This document shows positions 48,963-58,067 of a stretch of 64,000 nt of DNA, piece by piece. The position numbers and the translations under genes are program-made. Where the stretch lies: contig CAMJDT010000005.1 in NCBI GenBank assembly GCA_946404495.1, positions 1 to 64,000 of the forward strand. Reading direction: 5' to 3'. The DNA is from an uncultured Bacteroidales bacterium (GTDB taxonomy: Bacteria > Bacteroidota > Bacteroidia > Bacteroidales > Paludibacteraceae). The notes under the pieces are model-generated. The model did not search any database, was not told the DNA's origin, and saw nothing but the letters and a program-made list of their open reading frames with translations. Every line of letters starts with the position of its first letter. Positions within the stretch are counted from its first letter, which is position 1.

Positions 48963-50526
48963 TTTGTAATAGTTCTTTCGCATTATTGATGGCAGCCTCG
49001 GTAGGTGTATTACCGGATAGCAGGGTAGCTATCTCGTGGATACGTTCCTCGCTGTTGAGCACCCGGATGGAGGTCTCGGTACGGGTATCCGTATCGTTCT
49101 TATAGACCTTGATGTGTTGAGCGCCGAGGGCTGCTATCTGAGGCAGGTGGGTGATGGCGATGATCTGTTGCGTGCGTGCCATATCTTGCATAATGAGTCC
49201 CATCTGCGTAGCGATTTCGCCGCTGACGCCGGTGTCTATCTCATCGAAGATAAGGGTCTCCGTCGTGCCGCCCACGAGGGCTTTGATGCACAGCATCAGT
49301 CGGCTCATCTCGCCGCCGGAGGCTACTTCGCTTACGCGACGAAGCGACTGATTGAGGTTAGCGGCAAAGAGCAGTTGCACCTCATCCCGTCCGGTCTCGT
49401 TCCAGTCGAGTAGGGGACGTATCTCGAGGGCTACGTGTGCGTGCTTGACACCTAATTTACCCAAGTCGTTCGCCAGACGTTGGCACATCGGTCCGCCTAC
49501 TTTCTCACGGCTGTCGTGTAGCACTTTGGTACGTTCCTCCAGCGTGCTACGCTCCGCCGTCAGACGCTTCTCCAGCTCCGCGATATCGAGATCGTAGGAG
49601 TCGAGCCGTTGCGTCTGCTCGGCCAGTTCGTCGCGTTTTTGGATGAGTTCGTCTACCGTCTGACATCTGTGTTTCTGCATCAGCCGATTCAGTAGATCGA
49701 TTCGTTCCTCTACCTCCGCGAGCCGTGCGGGATTCATCTCGATGGTGTCGTATAGGTGGCGTGCATCGTGCAGGATATCCTTCAACTCTATCTCCACGCT
49801 GCGCAGTCGTTCCTCCAGTTCGCGATTCGCATCGCCTATACGACTATTGTGCAATCGGCTGATGGCACCGTTCTCGTCGTCGATATTGGCGATCGTTTCG
49901 CCTATACTGCTCTTCAGGCTCTCTGCATTCGAGAGACGGTAAGACTCTTCCTGCAGCTCGTCCCACTCGCCTTCGTGCAGATCCGCATCCTTGAGTTGCT
50001 GATACTGAAAGAGGATATAGTCGGCATCCTGCTTGGCTTTTTCGGCCTGCTGACGCAAGGTACTCAGTTCGGCCTCCGTAGCGCGATATGCCTCGTAGGC
50101 AGCCGTATAGGCTGTGCGCTCCGTTTCGTTTTGCGCTAAGGTATCGACGATATCGAGTTGGAACCGGTTGTCCGCCAATAGCAAGGTCTCATGCTGCGAA
50201 TGGATGTCGATGAGTCGTTTGGCAAGTACCTTGAGTTCGGCTTGCGTGGTGAGTTCATCGTTGACGAAGATACGGCTTCTGCCGTTGCGATTGAGTTCGC
50301 GACGAATCAAATAGTCGCCGAAGTCGGCCTCTATCACACATCTGTCCTCGCCCTCCGTAATGGTCTTGGTATCTACTCTTCCGCCGAGTAGCAATCCGAG
50401 TGCTCCTAATATGATGCTCTTACCGGCACCCGTCTCACCCGTCAGTACGGTCAGTCCCGACGCAAAGTCGATATCCAGATTGGATATCAAGGCGTAGTTC
50501 TGTATATGTAAATGCTGCAGCATCAA
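48955..50526 (-). CDS. recN: DNA repair protein RecN
   Basis: LTGETGAGKSIILGAL; ASGGEMSRLMLCIK; IFDEIDTGVSGEIA. Confidence 0.95.
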   Translation of the reverse strand: MMLQHLHIQNYALISNLDIDFASGLTVLTGETGAGKSIILGALGLLLGGRVDTKTITEGEDRCVIEADFGDYLIRRELNRNGRSRIFVNDELTTQAELKVLAKRLIDIHSQHETLLLADNRFQLDIVDTLAQNETERTAYTAAYEAYRATEAELSTLRQQAEKAKQDADYILFQYQQLKDADLHEGEWDELQEESYRLSNAESLKSSIGETIANIDDENGAISRLHNSRIGDANRELEERLRSVEIELKDILHDARHLYDTIEMNPARLAEVEERIDLLNRLMQKHRCQTVDELIQKRDELAEQTQRLDSYDLDIAELEKRLTAERSTLEERTKVLHDSREKVGGPMCQRLANDLGKLGVKHAHVALEIRPLLDWNETGRDEVQLLFAANLNQSLRRVSEVASGGEMSRLMLCIKALVGGTTETLIFDEIDTGVSGEIATQMGLIMQDMARTQQIIAITHLPQIAALGAQHIKVYKNDTDTRTETSIRVLNSEERIHEIATLLSGNTPTEAAINNAKELLQNG

Positions 50527-50533
50527 AAATAAA

Positions 50534-50575
50534 TATCAATTATCAATTATCAATTATCAATTGTCAATTATCAAC
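50534..50575 (-). repeat. Heptamer array (minus strand ATTGATA, 6 units)
   Basis: Between DUF4835 stop and recN start. Confidence 0.95.
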
Positions 50576-51486
50576 TATTTACCTCCTTTTATCTTCTCGT
50601 ACTGTGCCTGCCTAGTGGGGTCAACGGCATTCAGGGTCTCGTATACCAGGTCTTTCTCCGAGGACGTGCCTTGCGAGAAGATATTGATCAACTCATCCGA
50701 CTTGGCATCCAAGAACACATTCACCGCATAGGTCGCCGGCCGAGCCTTGTTCGTCTCGCGCAGGATCGTGATGCCCTCGGCAATACGAGCGCGACCGTTG
50801 GCTACGTTCTGCGACATCTCGTCCAGTCCGAGACGGTGGTACTCGTAGTAGTAGTTACGAAAGTCGCGGAAGGCCTCGTCCATCAGATTATTGATGAGTG
50901 CATAGCGATTGCGGTTGCTGTCGAACGCCTTCCATCCCTTCACCTCTGCGTCGTCTATCGAAGCCGACTGAGCTGTCGAGACGATACCCTCGCACTCCTG
51001 GAAATACGGCGTACCGCCCAGGCGGGAGTAGGAGTCCATGTCATAGCCGATCAGCAGATAGCAGTAGTAGGCCACCAGTTCGGCGATATTCGTTGTAAAC
51101 ACGCCGGGAGTGTACTCCAGACGGTCGAACTCCTGATAGAGGAAGTTAAACTGCGCATCGCGCATATTGACCATCGTGGAGTAGTACGCGGTATTATATA
51201 CCGGACGGCGGCTCTGGATCTGCATCTCGCAGTGGTAGACGTTGTTATCCACCGAGTTGACGATGATCATCATGCTGCAGTCGATACGTTCCTTCTCGGC
51301 AAAGGTGAGATTGGTCCAGCGGGTCGTGTTGATATACTCCTCCAGGGTCTGGCGAAGCGTCTCATATACCGACTTGTTCGAACCCTCTATCTTGTCCGAA
51401 TTGATGGTCACCTTACAGCGCAACTCCTGAGCGGAGACGAATAGCGCCGTGAGCAGCAATATACTAACGAAGCAGAGTCTTTTCAT
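50575..51486 (-). CDS. DUF4835 / PorD-like protein
   Basis: QELRCKVTINSDKI...YINTTRWTNLTF. Confidence 0.85.
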   Translation of the reverse strand: MKRLCFVSILLLTALFVSAQELRCKVTINSDKIEGSNKSVYETLRQTLEEYINTTRWTNLTFAEKERIDCSMMIIVNSVDNNVYHCEMQIQSRRPVYNTAYYSTMVNMRDAQFNFLYQEFDRLEYTPGVFTTNIAELVAYYCYLLIGYDMDSYSRLGGTPYFQECEGIVSTAQSASIDDAEVKGWKAFDSNRNRYALINNLMDEAFRDFRNYYYEYHRLGLDEMSQNVANGRARIAEGITILRETNKARPATYAVNVFLDAKSDELINIFSQGTSSEKDLVYETLNAVDPTRQAQYEKIKGGK

Positions 51487-52222
51487 ACAGCGTCTTGTGA
51501 TTGTAGATTATCCTATAGGTTCTCTTTTTCTCCACCTCGATATAGGTAGGCGGAGTCTTCTTCTTGGCATTCTCGTCGATGATCTGTTGGCGCTCTTTCT
51601 CCACCTTCAGTTCCACGCGGATCGGTTCGCCGCTGAGGTCGTCCTTATCCACGGGGCCGGCTATCTTCGAGAAACGGAGTGCCACGTTCTTTCCCTCCTG
51701 CAGGCTGTCGCACACGATATAGAGGCTGTGTTCGGTCACGGTCGTCGTGCCCACGAACAGAGCTGTCAGTTTCTCCTCTTCCTCGTTGAGGGTCGTGAGT
51801 ACCAACTGCATCGACATACCGTCTGCCGGCATATGATCCGTCTCGCCGGAGAGGGTGTTGACGCGTGCTTCGCGCAGACGGTATATCTGCTTGGCTACGC
51901 ATTCTGCCATCTTCATCGTGCTGCCGGCCAGGATAGCGTCCTCCGACAGCGGCGCTTGCCGTGCTACCGTCTTCTCTTGCTGACCCTCCACGGGTGCTAC
52001 GGGCTCCATCTCCGGTTTCTCGGCTACGATGCACACGTTCTCCAGTACATAAACCGTGCCATCCTCCGTGATGACCTGCCCGGCGTTGAGATAACGGTGG
52101 GCGTATTGATACAGCGGACCGCGTTCGGTCGTGATCTCCTTGTAATCAACCCTGAGACATACCTGTCCCTGCATCGTAAGGCTCATCATCGCGAGCAAGA
52201 TTCCAAAAAACAGTCTTTTCAT
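51464..52222 (-). CDS. DUF4831 family protein
   Basis: ERGPLYQYAHRYLN; REARVNTLSGETDHMPADG; GLP-like LTTLNEEEEKLTALFVG. Confidence 0.83.
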   Translation of the reverse strand: MKRLFFGILLAMMSLTMQGQVCLRVDYKEITTERGPLYQYAHRYLNAGQVITEDGTVYVLENVCIVAEKPEMEPVAPVEGQQEKTVARQAPLSEDAILAGSTMKMAECVAKQIYRLREARVNTLSGETDHMPADGMSMQLVLTTLNEEEEKLTALFVGTTTVTEHSLYIVCDSLQEGKNVALRFSKIAGPVDKDDLSGEPIRVELKVEKERQQIIDENAKKKTPPTYIEVEKKRTYRIIYNHKTLYEKTLLR

Positions 52223-52240
52223 ATGATCAATAATGAAATA

Positions 52241-52284
52241 TTCTTTAATCTTTATTCTTTAATCTTTATTCTTTATTCTTTATT
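52241..52284 (-). repeat. Heptamer array (minus strand TAAAGAA/TAAAGAT, 6 units)
   Basis: Encodes NKE* at aroE C-terminus. Confidence 0.95.
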
Positions 52285-53004
52285 CCAAATCTTCCACGCC
52301 TCATCTGCCTGAATGAGCAGCATCTCCATTCCGTTTTTAGTCCGTGCTCCCTTTTCGCGTCCGTTACGGAGGAAGAGCGTCTCCTCGGGATTATAGATGC
52401 AGTCGAATAGCAGATGCTCCGGCGTCAGTCCTTGATAGGGTATGTCGGGACACTCCTCCGTCTTCGGCCACATGCCTACCGGCGTACAGTTGACGATCAC
52501 TTGCCACCTCTGCATATCCTCCGCCTTCAAGTCGCTGTAAGTATAAACCTTCACGCTATCTACCAACGACCAACGACCAACGACCAACGACTTACGGCTG
52601 ACCACGTCGGTCGTCAGCCCCAACTGCTGCAAGGCGTACACGACAGCTTTGGCCGCTCCACCTGTTCCGAGCACGAGTGCGTGCGTGTCGCGCGCGTGCA
52701 AAAGAGGCTGTATAGAGCGGGTAAATCCGATCCAGTCGGTGTTGTATCCGCGCGTACCTTTCACCACGTTGACCGCTCCGATCTGTTTGGCTACGGGGTC
52801 GAGTGAACTCAGGTAGGGGAGGATAGCCTCCTTGTACGGTATCGTGACGGAATAGCCGTCGCGGTCCGTAGGCAAAGCCTCCAGGGACGCTATCTCCAGC
52901 GCCTCGTATACGGCATCTGCTCCCTCGCGCGCAATCTTATCCGTAAAGTACTGCGCCGAATAGGAGTGCCCCAAGTATTTCCCTATGAGTCCGTATCGCT
53001 TCAA
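52273..53004 (-). CDS. aroE: Shikimate dehydrogenase
   Basis: GLIGKYLGHSYSAQYF; YNTDWIGF; LGTGGAAKAVVYAL; NCTPVGMWP. Confidence 0.93.
   Translation of the reverse strand: MKRYGLIGKYLGHSYSAQYFTDKIAREGADAVYEALEIASLEALPTDRDGYSVTIPYKEAILPYLSSLDPVAKQIGAVNVVKGTRGYNTDWIGFTRSIQPLLHARDTHALVLGTGGAAKAVVYALQQLGLTTDVVSRKSLVVGRWSLVDSVKVYTYSDLKAEDMQRWQVIVNCTPVGMWPKTEECPDIPYQGLTPEHLLFDCIYNPEETLFLRNGREKGARTKNGMEMLLIQADEAWKIWNKE
52563..52591 (-). repeat. Heptamer array (GTCGTTG x4) embedded in aroE
   Basis: Encodes KSLVVGRWSLV in frame. Confidence 0.93.
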
Positions 53005-53006
53005 TA

Positions 53007-53034
53007 TTCTTTAATCTTTATTCTTTAATCTTTA
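53007..53034 (-). repeat. Heptamer array TAAAGAT/TAAAGAA x4
   Basis: Contains tilS stop; aroE TTG start directly follows. Confidence 0.95.
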
Positions 53035-53758
53035 AATATGCTTCTTGCATATGTTCCGCCAGCTGTGCAATGTGTTCTATCTCCGCCTTGCTGTAATGGC
53101 TCAATTCTTCGCGAATGGCATTTCGCTTATAGCGCGTATCGCTATTCGTGGAATCCTCCACCCAATTTATACCCCGTATATCCTTCAGATAGTGGCAGAT
53201 ATAATCATGCGTTGTACATAGCAGCGGCCGTATCACTCTGCAATCACCTTTCACCTTTAATTCCGTCACCGGCCACATCCCGCACATCCCTTTCAGTCCG
53301 CAACCGCGGCGCATATGCAGTAGGATGGTCTCCGCCTGGTCGTTCATGTGGTGGGCTACCGCTACGCTCTTGCATCCTCGTTCTTCCGCCAACTCGCTGA
53401 ACCACGCATAGCGCAACTCACGGGCGGCCATCTCGATGCTCTGCTTGGTCTTGCGCGCGTACGTAATGGTATCAAAGTCCCGCACATGCACCTCTATGCC
53501 TTTCTCCATCCATTTAGGACGGATCTTCAGCCGTTCGGCCAGTTCTACTGCTGTCTGTCTCACGAACTGCTCGTCCCGATCGCTCTCCTCGCCGCGCAGG
53601 TGGAAATTACAATGTGCCACCACGCACTCATAGCCGCTCCTGAGCAACACATCCAATAGTGCGATGCTGTCTGCACCTCCGCTTACGGCCGCCAGTACGC
53701 GCTCGCCTGCGCTCAGCATCTCGTGGTCACGGATATATTTTTGCACCCTGCGTAACAC
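53018..53758 (-). CDS. tilS: tRNA(Ile)-lysidine synthase, N-terminal ATPase domain only
   Basis: AVSGGADSIALLDVL; HCNFHLRGEESDRDE; AHHMNDQAET; WVEDSTNSD. Confidence 0.93.
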   Translation of the reverse strand: MLRRVQKYIRDHEMLSAGERVLAAVSGGADSIALLDVLLRSGYECVVAHCNFHLRGEESDRDEQFVRQTAVELAERLKIRPKWMEKGIEVHVRDFDTITYARKTKQSIEMAARELRYAWFSELAEERGCKSVAVAHHMNDQAETILLHMRRGCGLKGMCGMWPVTELKVKGDCRVIRPLLCTTHDYICHYLKDIRGINWVEDSTNSDTRYKRNAIREELSHYSKAEIEHIAQLAEHMQEAYLKIKE

Positions 53759-53790
53759 CTTTCAACTTTCACCTTTCAATTTTCAATTTC
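53754..53790 (-). repeat. Heptamer array (minus strand TTGAAA / GGTGAAA)
   Basis: Contains stop of 53776 gene and GTG start of tilS. Confidence 0.92.
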
Positions 53791-54585
53791 CACAAGTCGA
53801 TTGACGATTGCATAAATGGTCAATCCCGCCGGCGAGTGGATATTCAGCTTCTGCATGATGTTCTTGCGATGCGAGATGACGGTATGCGTCGAGATGCAGA
53901 GTTTGTCGCCGATCTCTTTGTTGCTGAGCCCGTGGACCAACTCGATGAGCACCTCTTTCTCTCTTTCGCTCAGGTTCGTCTCGCCTTTCTCCGCACGCTC
54001 TTTCCGAAGCGCAGGCAGTAGGATATCGTCCTCGATGGAACAGTGTAGCGCCAACTCTTTCTCGATCTCAAATATATCCTGTAGCGCTGCATATAGCAGT
54101 CCGTTATGCCGCGGGGCGGGGTAGTATTTGATGATGAGGTTCTTGAGTTCGTTGAGTTTGGCAGCTATCTGTTCATCGTCGTGAGCGTGTTCCTGGAAAT
54201 CGCGCGCGTTCTCGTGCGCCACGTGCGTGCGCACTTCCTCTACATATTCGTCGTAGAAACGGATGATGAGTAGCGGAATCTGACTGCCTGTCTGCACGCT
54301 GCTGATGGCCTCGATGAGCTCCTGACGGATGCGGGGCAACTGGAAGTCGAGGAAGTAACGGTGAGCGTTTCTCAGGTACACCATCAGGCTCTCCACCTCG
54401 ATCCGGTCGCTGTTCGTATGATTGACCACAGCCAGAAACGTAGTGGTATGAATGCCGTTCTCGCGGCACACCTCATCGATCGTCTTGTCCTCCACACCTA
54501 ATGGCAGGCCAAACCGACTCACGATCTGCAGCGTCTCCTTCGACGACGCAATCAACTCACTTATTTTATCCTTCGCTGTATACAC
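53776..54585 (-). CDS. Hemerythrin/ScdA-like domain + LuxR-type HTH regulator
   Basis: HVAHENARDF, HCSIEDDILLPALRK; C-terminal LSEREKEVLIELVHGLSNKEIGDKLCISTHTVISHRKNIMQKL. Confidence 0.85.
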   Translation of the reverse strand: MYTAKDKISELIASSKETLQIVSRFGLPLGVEDKTIDEVCRENGIHTTTFLAVVNHTNSDRIEVESLMVYLRNAHRYFLDFQLPRIRQELIEAISSVQTGSQIPLLIIRFYDEYVEEVRTHVAHENARDFQEHAHDDEQIAAKLNELKNLIIKYYPAPRHNGLLYAALQDIFEIEKELALHCSIEDDILLPALRKERAEKGETNLSEREKEVLIELVHGLSNKEIGDKLCISTHTVISHRKNIMQKLNIHSPAGLTIYAIVNRLVEIEN

Positions 54586-54622
54586 CTTTCACTTTTCACC
54601 TTTCACTTTTCACCTTTCAACT
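54581..54622 (-). repeat. Heptamer array (minus strand GGTGAAA/AGTGAAA, 6 units)
   Basis: Contains nrdJ TGA stop and GTG start of the HTH gene. Confidence 0.95.
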
Positions 54623-57262
54623 TCCGCACTTGCTATACCCGCACTCGCGGCAATGCATGCATCCCTCCTCAAATACGAGCGGCGAACCGCAGTTGGGGCA
54701 TACCTGTCCTTGCACCACGGTACCGTCTTGTATGTATTTCTTCAGGGCGCGTTCTACACCCACTTTCCAGCTATTGATACTCTCCGAATCCATCTGCAGG
54801 CCGCTGATCATCTTGATGACCTGGTCGATCGGCATACCGTAGCGCAGCACGCCGGAGATGAGTTTGGCGTAGTTCCAGAACTCCTTGTCGAACTTATAGC
54901 TCAGTCCCTCCATCGTGGTCTTGAAGCCGCGGGCGTTGACGAACTGGAAGTCGTAGCGCTTCGTGCCGTCCTCTTGTACCACGCGGATGATCTTACCCTT
55001 CGTAACGGACTTAGGCAGCAGCAGTCCCTCTTCGTCGTCGGCCAGACCCGTGAAGATCTCGTACGGCATACCGTCCTTCAGGCCGACAAAGGCGATCCAT
55101 TTGTCCTTGTTGTTCTGGAATCGAACGACATCGCACTCCAGCTCGGCCGGACGTATCCGCACTTTGTTATCGAAGCATACGCAGTTCGTTCCTTCGCCTT
55201 TCGCCTTTTCGCCATTCGCCTTTTCGCCATTATCGCCTTTCGTCTTCTTCTTCGAGATACCCTCTAATACATTACCCCGGCTGCCGTCGCGATAGACCGT
55301 GCAACCCTTGCAACCGCATCGCCAGGCTTCCTCATAGAGTTTGCCTACCAGCTCTTCGCTCACGTCGTTAGGCAGGTTGATGGTGACGGAGATGGAGTGG
55401 TCCACCCATTTCTGAATCGCACCTTGCATCCGCACCTTGGCCAGCCAATCTACGTCATTGGCCGTAGCGTGGTAGTAGGGCGACTCCTTGACGAGCGCCT
55501 CCACCTCTTCCGTCGTATAACGATGTGCGGGGTCGTAGGTATGTCCGTTGGCGTTCATCCAGGTGATGAAATTATGGTGGAACACGATGTATTCCTCAAA
55601 GCTGTCGCCTACGTCGTCTACGTAGTCCACATGCACGTTCTTATCGTTGGGGTTGACTTTCCTGCGACGACGATAGACGGGTTGGAACACGGGTTCGATA
55701 CCGCTCGTAGTCTGCGTCATGATGCTGGTCGTGCCCGTAGGAGCGATCGTCAGGCAGGCGATGTTGCGCCGGCCTACCTTCACCATCTCTTCGTACAATG
55801 CCGGATCGGCTTCTCTCAGCCGCTGTATATAGGGATTATTCTCCTCGCGTTTGGCGTCGTAGATCTTAAAGGCGCCGCGCTCTTTGGCCATCTCTACGCT
55901 GCTGCGATAGGCGGCCAGCGCGAGGGTCTTATGTACCTCCACGCTGAATCGTGTAGCCTCGTCCGTACCGTAGGTCAGACCCATTGCGGCCAGCATATCG
56001 CCTTCCGCCGTGGTGCCTACACCCGTACGACGACCCTGCGAGGTCTTCTTCATGATCTTCTCCCACAGCTCCCGTTCTACGCGTTTGATCACATCGTCCT
56101 CGGGGTCGTTGGCGATCTTGAGTAGGATCTTATCGATCTTCTCCATCTCCAGGTCGATGATATCGTCCATCATGCGTTGGGCGTAGCCCACGTGCTTGCG
56201 GAATAGCTCCCAGTCGAACTCGGCCTCCTTGGTGAAGGGGTTCTTGACGTAGGAATAGAGGTTGATAGCCAGCAGTCTGCAGCTGTCGTACGGACACAAG
56301 GGTATCTCGCCGCAGGGATTGGTGCTGACGGTACGGTAGCCGAGGTCGGCATAGCAATCCGGCACGCTCTCGCGGATGATCGTGTCCCAAAACAGCACAC
56401 CCGGTTCGGCACTCTTCCAGGCATTGTGGATGATCTTCTTCCACAGCGCCTTGGCGTCGATCTCTTTCTTATACAACGGATTATTGGAGAAGATAGGGTA
56501 CTCCTGTTGGTATCTGCCGTCGGCAAAGACGGCTTCCATAAAATCGTCGTGTATCTTGACGCTCACGTTAGCGCCCGTTACCTTGCCTTGCTCCATCTTG
56601 GCATCGATGAAGGCCTCGCTATCGGGGTGCTTGATGCTCACGGTCAACATCAGCGCGCCGCGTCTGCCGTCCTGTGCTACCTCGCGCGTCGAGTTGCTGT
56701 AGCGCTCCATGAAGGGCACAATACCCGTACTCGTCAGCGCCGAGTTCTTCACCGGACTGCCTTTCGGACGAAGATGACTGAGGTCGTGACCTACACCGCC
56801 GCGACGTTTCATCAGTTGCACCTGCTCCTCGTCCAATTGGATGATGCCACCGTAGGAGTCTGCCTCGCTGTCCTGACCGATTACAAAGCAGTTACTCAGG
56901 CTTGCTACCTGAAAGTCATTACCTATACCCGTCATCGGACTGCCTTGCGGCACGATGTAGCGGAAGTCCTTCATCAACTCATACAGCTCCTCCTCACTCA
57001 GCGGATGACTCTCGCCTTTCGTCCTCTTGCCATATTTGGCCTCTATGCGACCGATCTCACGAGCCATGCGGTGGTGCATATCGTCGGGCGTGAGCTCATA
57101 CAGGTGCCCGTAACTGTCTTTTAATGCGTACTTGGTGCTCCAAACGCGAGCGGCTAACTCGTCTCCCCGGAAGTACGCGACCGATGCCTCTTCGGCTTCT
57201 TTCTGTGTATATGTTGTATTTTCCATATCTATATTATAGGTGTTTTCCAATCCATCTTTCAT
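54617..57262 (-). CDS. nrdJ: Adenosylcobalamin-dependent ribonucleotide reductase
   Basis: NPCGEIPLCPYDSCRL; APTGTTSIMTQTTSGIEPVF; C-terminal CPNCG...CRECGYSKCGS. Confidence 0.94.
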   Translation of the reverse strand: MKDGLENTYNIDMENTTYTQKEAEEASVAYFRGDELAARVWSTKYALKDSYGHLYELTPDDMHHRMAREIGRIEAKYGKRTKGESHPLSEEELYELMKDFRYIVPQGSPMTGIGNDFQVASLSNCFVIGQDSEADSYGGIIQLDEEQVQLMKRRGGVGHDLSHLRPKGSPVKNSALTSTGIVPFMERYSNSTREVAQDGRRGALMLTVSIKHPDSEAFIDAKMEQGKVTGANVSVKIHDDFMEAVFADGRYQQEYPIFSNNPLYKKEIDAKALWKKIIHNAWKSAEPGVLFWDTIIRESVPDCYADLGYRTVSTNPCGEIPLCPYDSCRLLAINLYSYVKNPFTKEAEFDWELFRKHVGYAQRMMDDIIDLEMEKIDKILLKIANDPEDDVIKRVERELWEKIMKKTSQGRRTGVGTTAEGDMLAAMGLTYGTDEATRFSVEVHKTLALAAYRSSVEMAKERGAFKIYDAKREENNPYIQRLREADPALYEEMVKVGRRNIACLTIAPTGTTSIMTQTTSGIEPVFQPVYRRRRKVNPNDKNVHVDYVDDVGDSFEEYIVFHHNFITWMNANGHTYDPAHRYTTEEVEALVKESPYYHATANDVDWLAKVRMQGAIQKWVDHSISVTINLPNDVSEELVGKLYEEAWRCGCKGCTVYRDGSRGNVLEGISKKKTKGDNGEKANGEKAKGEGTNCVCFDNKVRIRPAELECDVVRFQNNKDKWIAFVGLKDGMPYEIFTGLADDEEGLLLPKSVTKGKIIRVVQEDGTKRYDFQFVNARGFKTTMEGLSYKFDKEFWNYAKLISGVLRYGMPIDQVIKMISGLQMDSESINSWKVGVERALKKYIQDGTVVQGQVCPNCGSPLVFEEGCMHCRECGYSKCGS
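55193..55242 (-). repeat. 7/8-bp (15-bp) repeat array GGCGAAA(A)/GGCGAAT in nrdJ linker
   Basis: Encodes GDNGEKANGEKAKGEG. Confidence 0.88.
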
Positions 57263-57280
57263 TCAAGCACAAAATGCGCT

Positions 57281-57313
57281 GCAAAGGTACAACATTTTTT
57301 TCAAATATGCAAG
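57281..57313 (-). promoter_or_regulatory. Promoter for nrdJ
   Basis: CTTGCATATTTGAAAAAAATGTTGTACCTTTGC (minus strand). Confidence 0.72.
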
Positions 57314-57336
57314 CATTCTTCGAAAAAAAATTAAAT

Positions 57337-57364
57337 TTCAATTGTCAATTATCAATTATCAATT
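57337..57364 (+). repeat. Heptamer array TCAATTG/TCAATTA
   Basis: 4 units upstream of 57411 gene. Confidence 0.92.
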
Positions 57365-57410
57365 ATTTTTCGTATCTTTGCACGCAGAAACGCGAAAATG
57401 GTTTATGTCT

Positions 57411-57926
57411 ATGATGAAACGCTTATTCGTTATCCTCCTTGCGGCGACGTGCCTGGTTGCCTGCGGGAGTCAGAAACAGTTGACGGATACTCAGTATGCG
57501 CAGTCTGTGCAAAACGATCTGCCGTTCCGGGTGAGTGAATTCCGGCAAGTCAAGCCGGAGGTCTATGCTTTCCGATGCGATCGGTACGTAAGTCTTGCGC
57601 CTGACTACGAGGTAGATGATGAAGGGGCGCAGATGATTCACCGAACCACTTTCTCTTCGTCTTCCAATGCGCCGCAACCGCCGCAATATATCTGGCGCAA
57701 CATCGTGATCGACCGCAAGATGTGCCGCGTCCTGTGCATCGATCGTCTGCTAAAAGACGGCAAGACCTTCGGGTATGTCTATGTCTTGCAGGGCGAAACG
57801 AAAACGATCCCCAACGGCTACCATTGGGATGTGACCGACCCGCGCCATCTGCTGATGGTCGCCCCGATCCTCCAAGACCAATCCGCCCTCTCCCTCGAAT
57901 CCCTCAAAGCCTTACTCGGAAAATAA
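57411..57926 (+). CDS. Hypothetical lipoprotein
   Basis: Lipobox CLVACGS; TATCTTTG upstream. Confidence 0.72.
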   Translation: MMKRLFVILLAATCLVACGSQKQLTDTQYAQSVQNDLPFRVSEFRQVKPEVYAFRCDRYVSLAPDYEVDDEGAQMIHRTTFSSSSNAPQPPQYIWRNIVIDRKMCRVLCIDRLLKDGKTFGYVYVLQGETKTIPNGYHWDVTDPRHLLMVAPILQDQSALSLESLKALLGK

Positions 57927-57929
57927 CCT

Positions 57930-57960
57930 GGCACAATCGAAAGGTTGTGCCTTTCTTTTT
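57930..57960 (+). terminator. Intrinsic terminator
   Basis: GGCACAA-TCGAAAGG-TTGTGCC then TTTCTTTTT. Confidence 0.82.
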
Positions 57961-58000
57961 GTTCAAATTAGCGTGTTTCGCCTGAAAATTTGAAAAAAGA

Positions 58001-58033
58001 TTTGCATATGTGAGAAAAATGTAGTACCTTTGC
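58001..58033 (+). promoter_or_regulatory. Promoter for R-M gene
   Basis: TTTGCATATGTGAGAAAAATGTAGTACCTTTGC. Confidence 0.78.
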
Positions 58034-58067
58034 AGCGCAGAAATCAGATAACATAAAACCATATACT

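Noticed and set aside
50534-50575. CRISPR-like repeats
   Set aside because: 7-bp units without spacers; no cas genes anywhere in the window.
57349-57380. Full -33/-7 promoter for the 57411 gene
   Set aside because: TATCTTTG is present, but the -33 position falls in the heptamer array and lacks TTTG; not listed as a feature.
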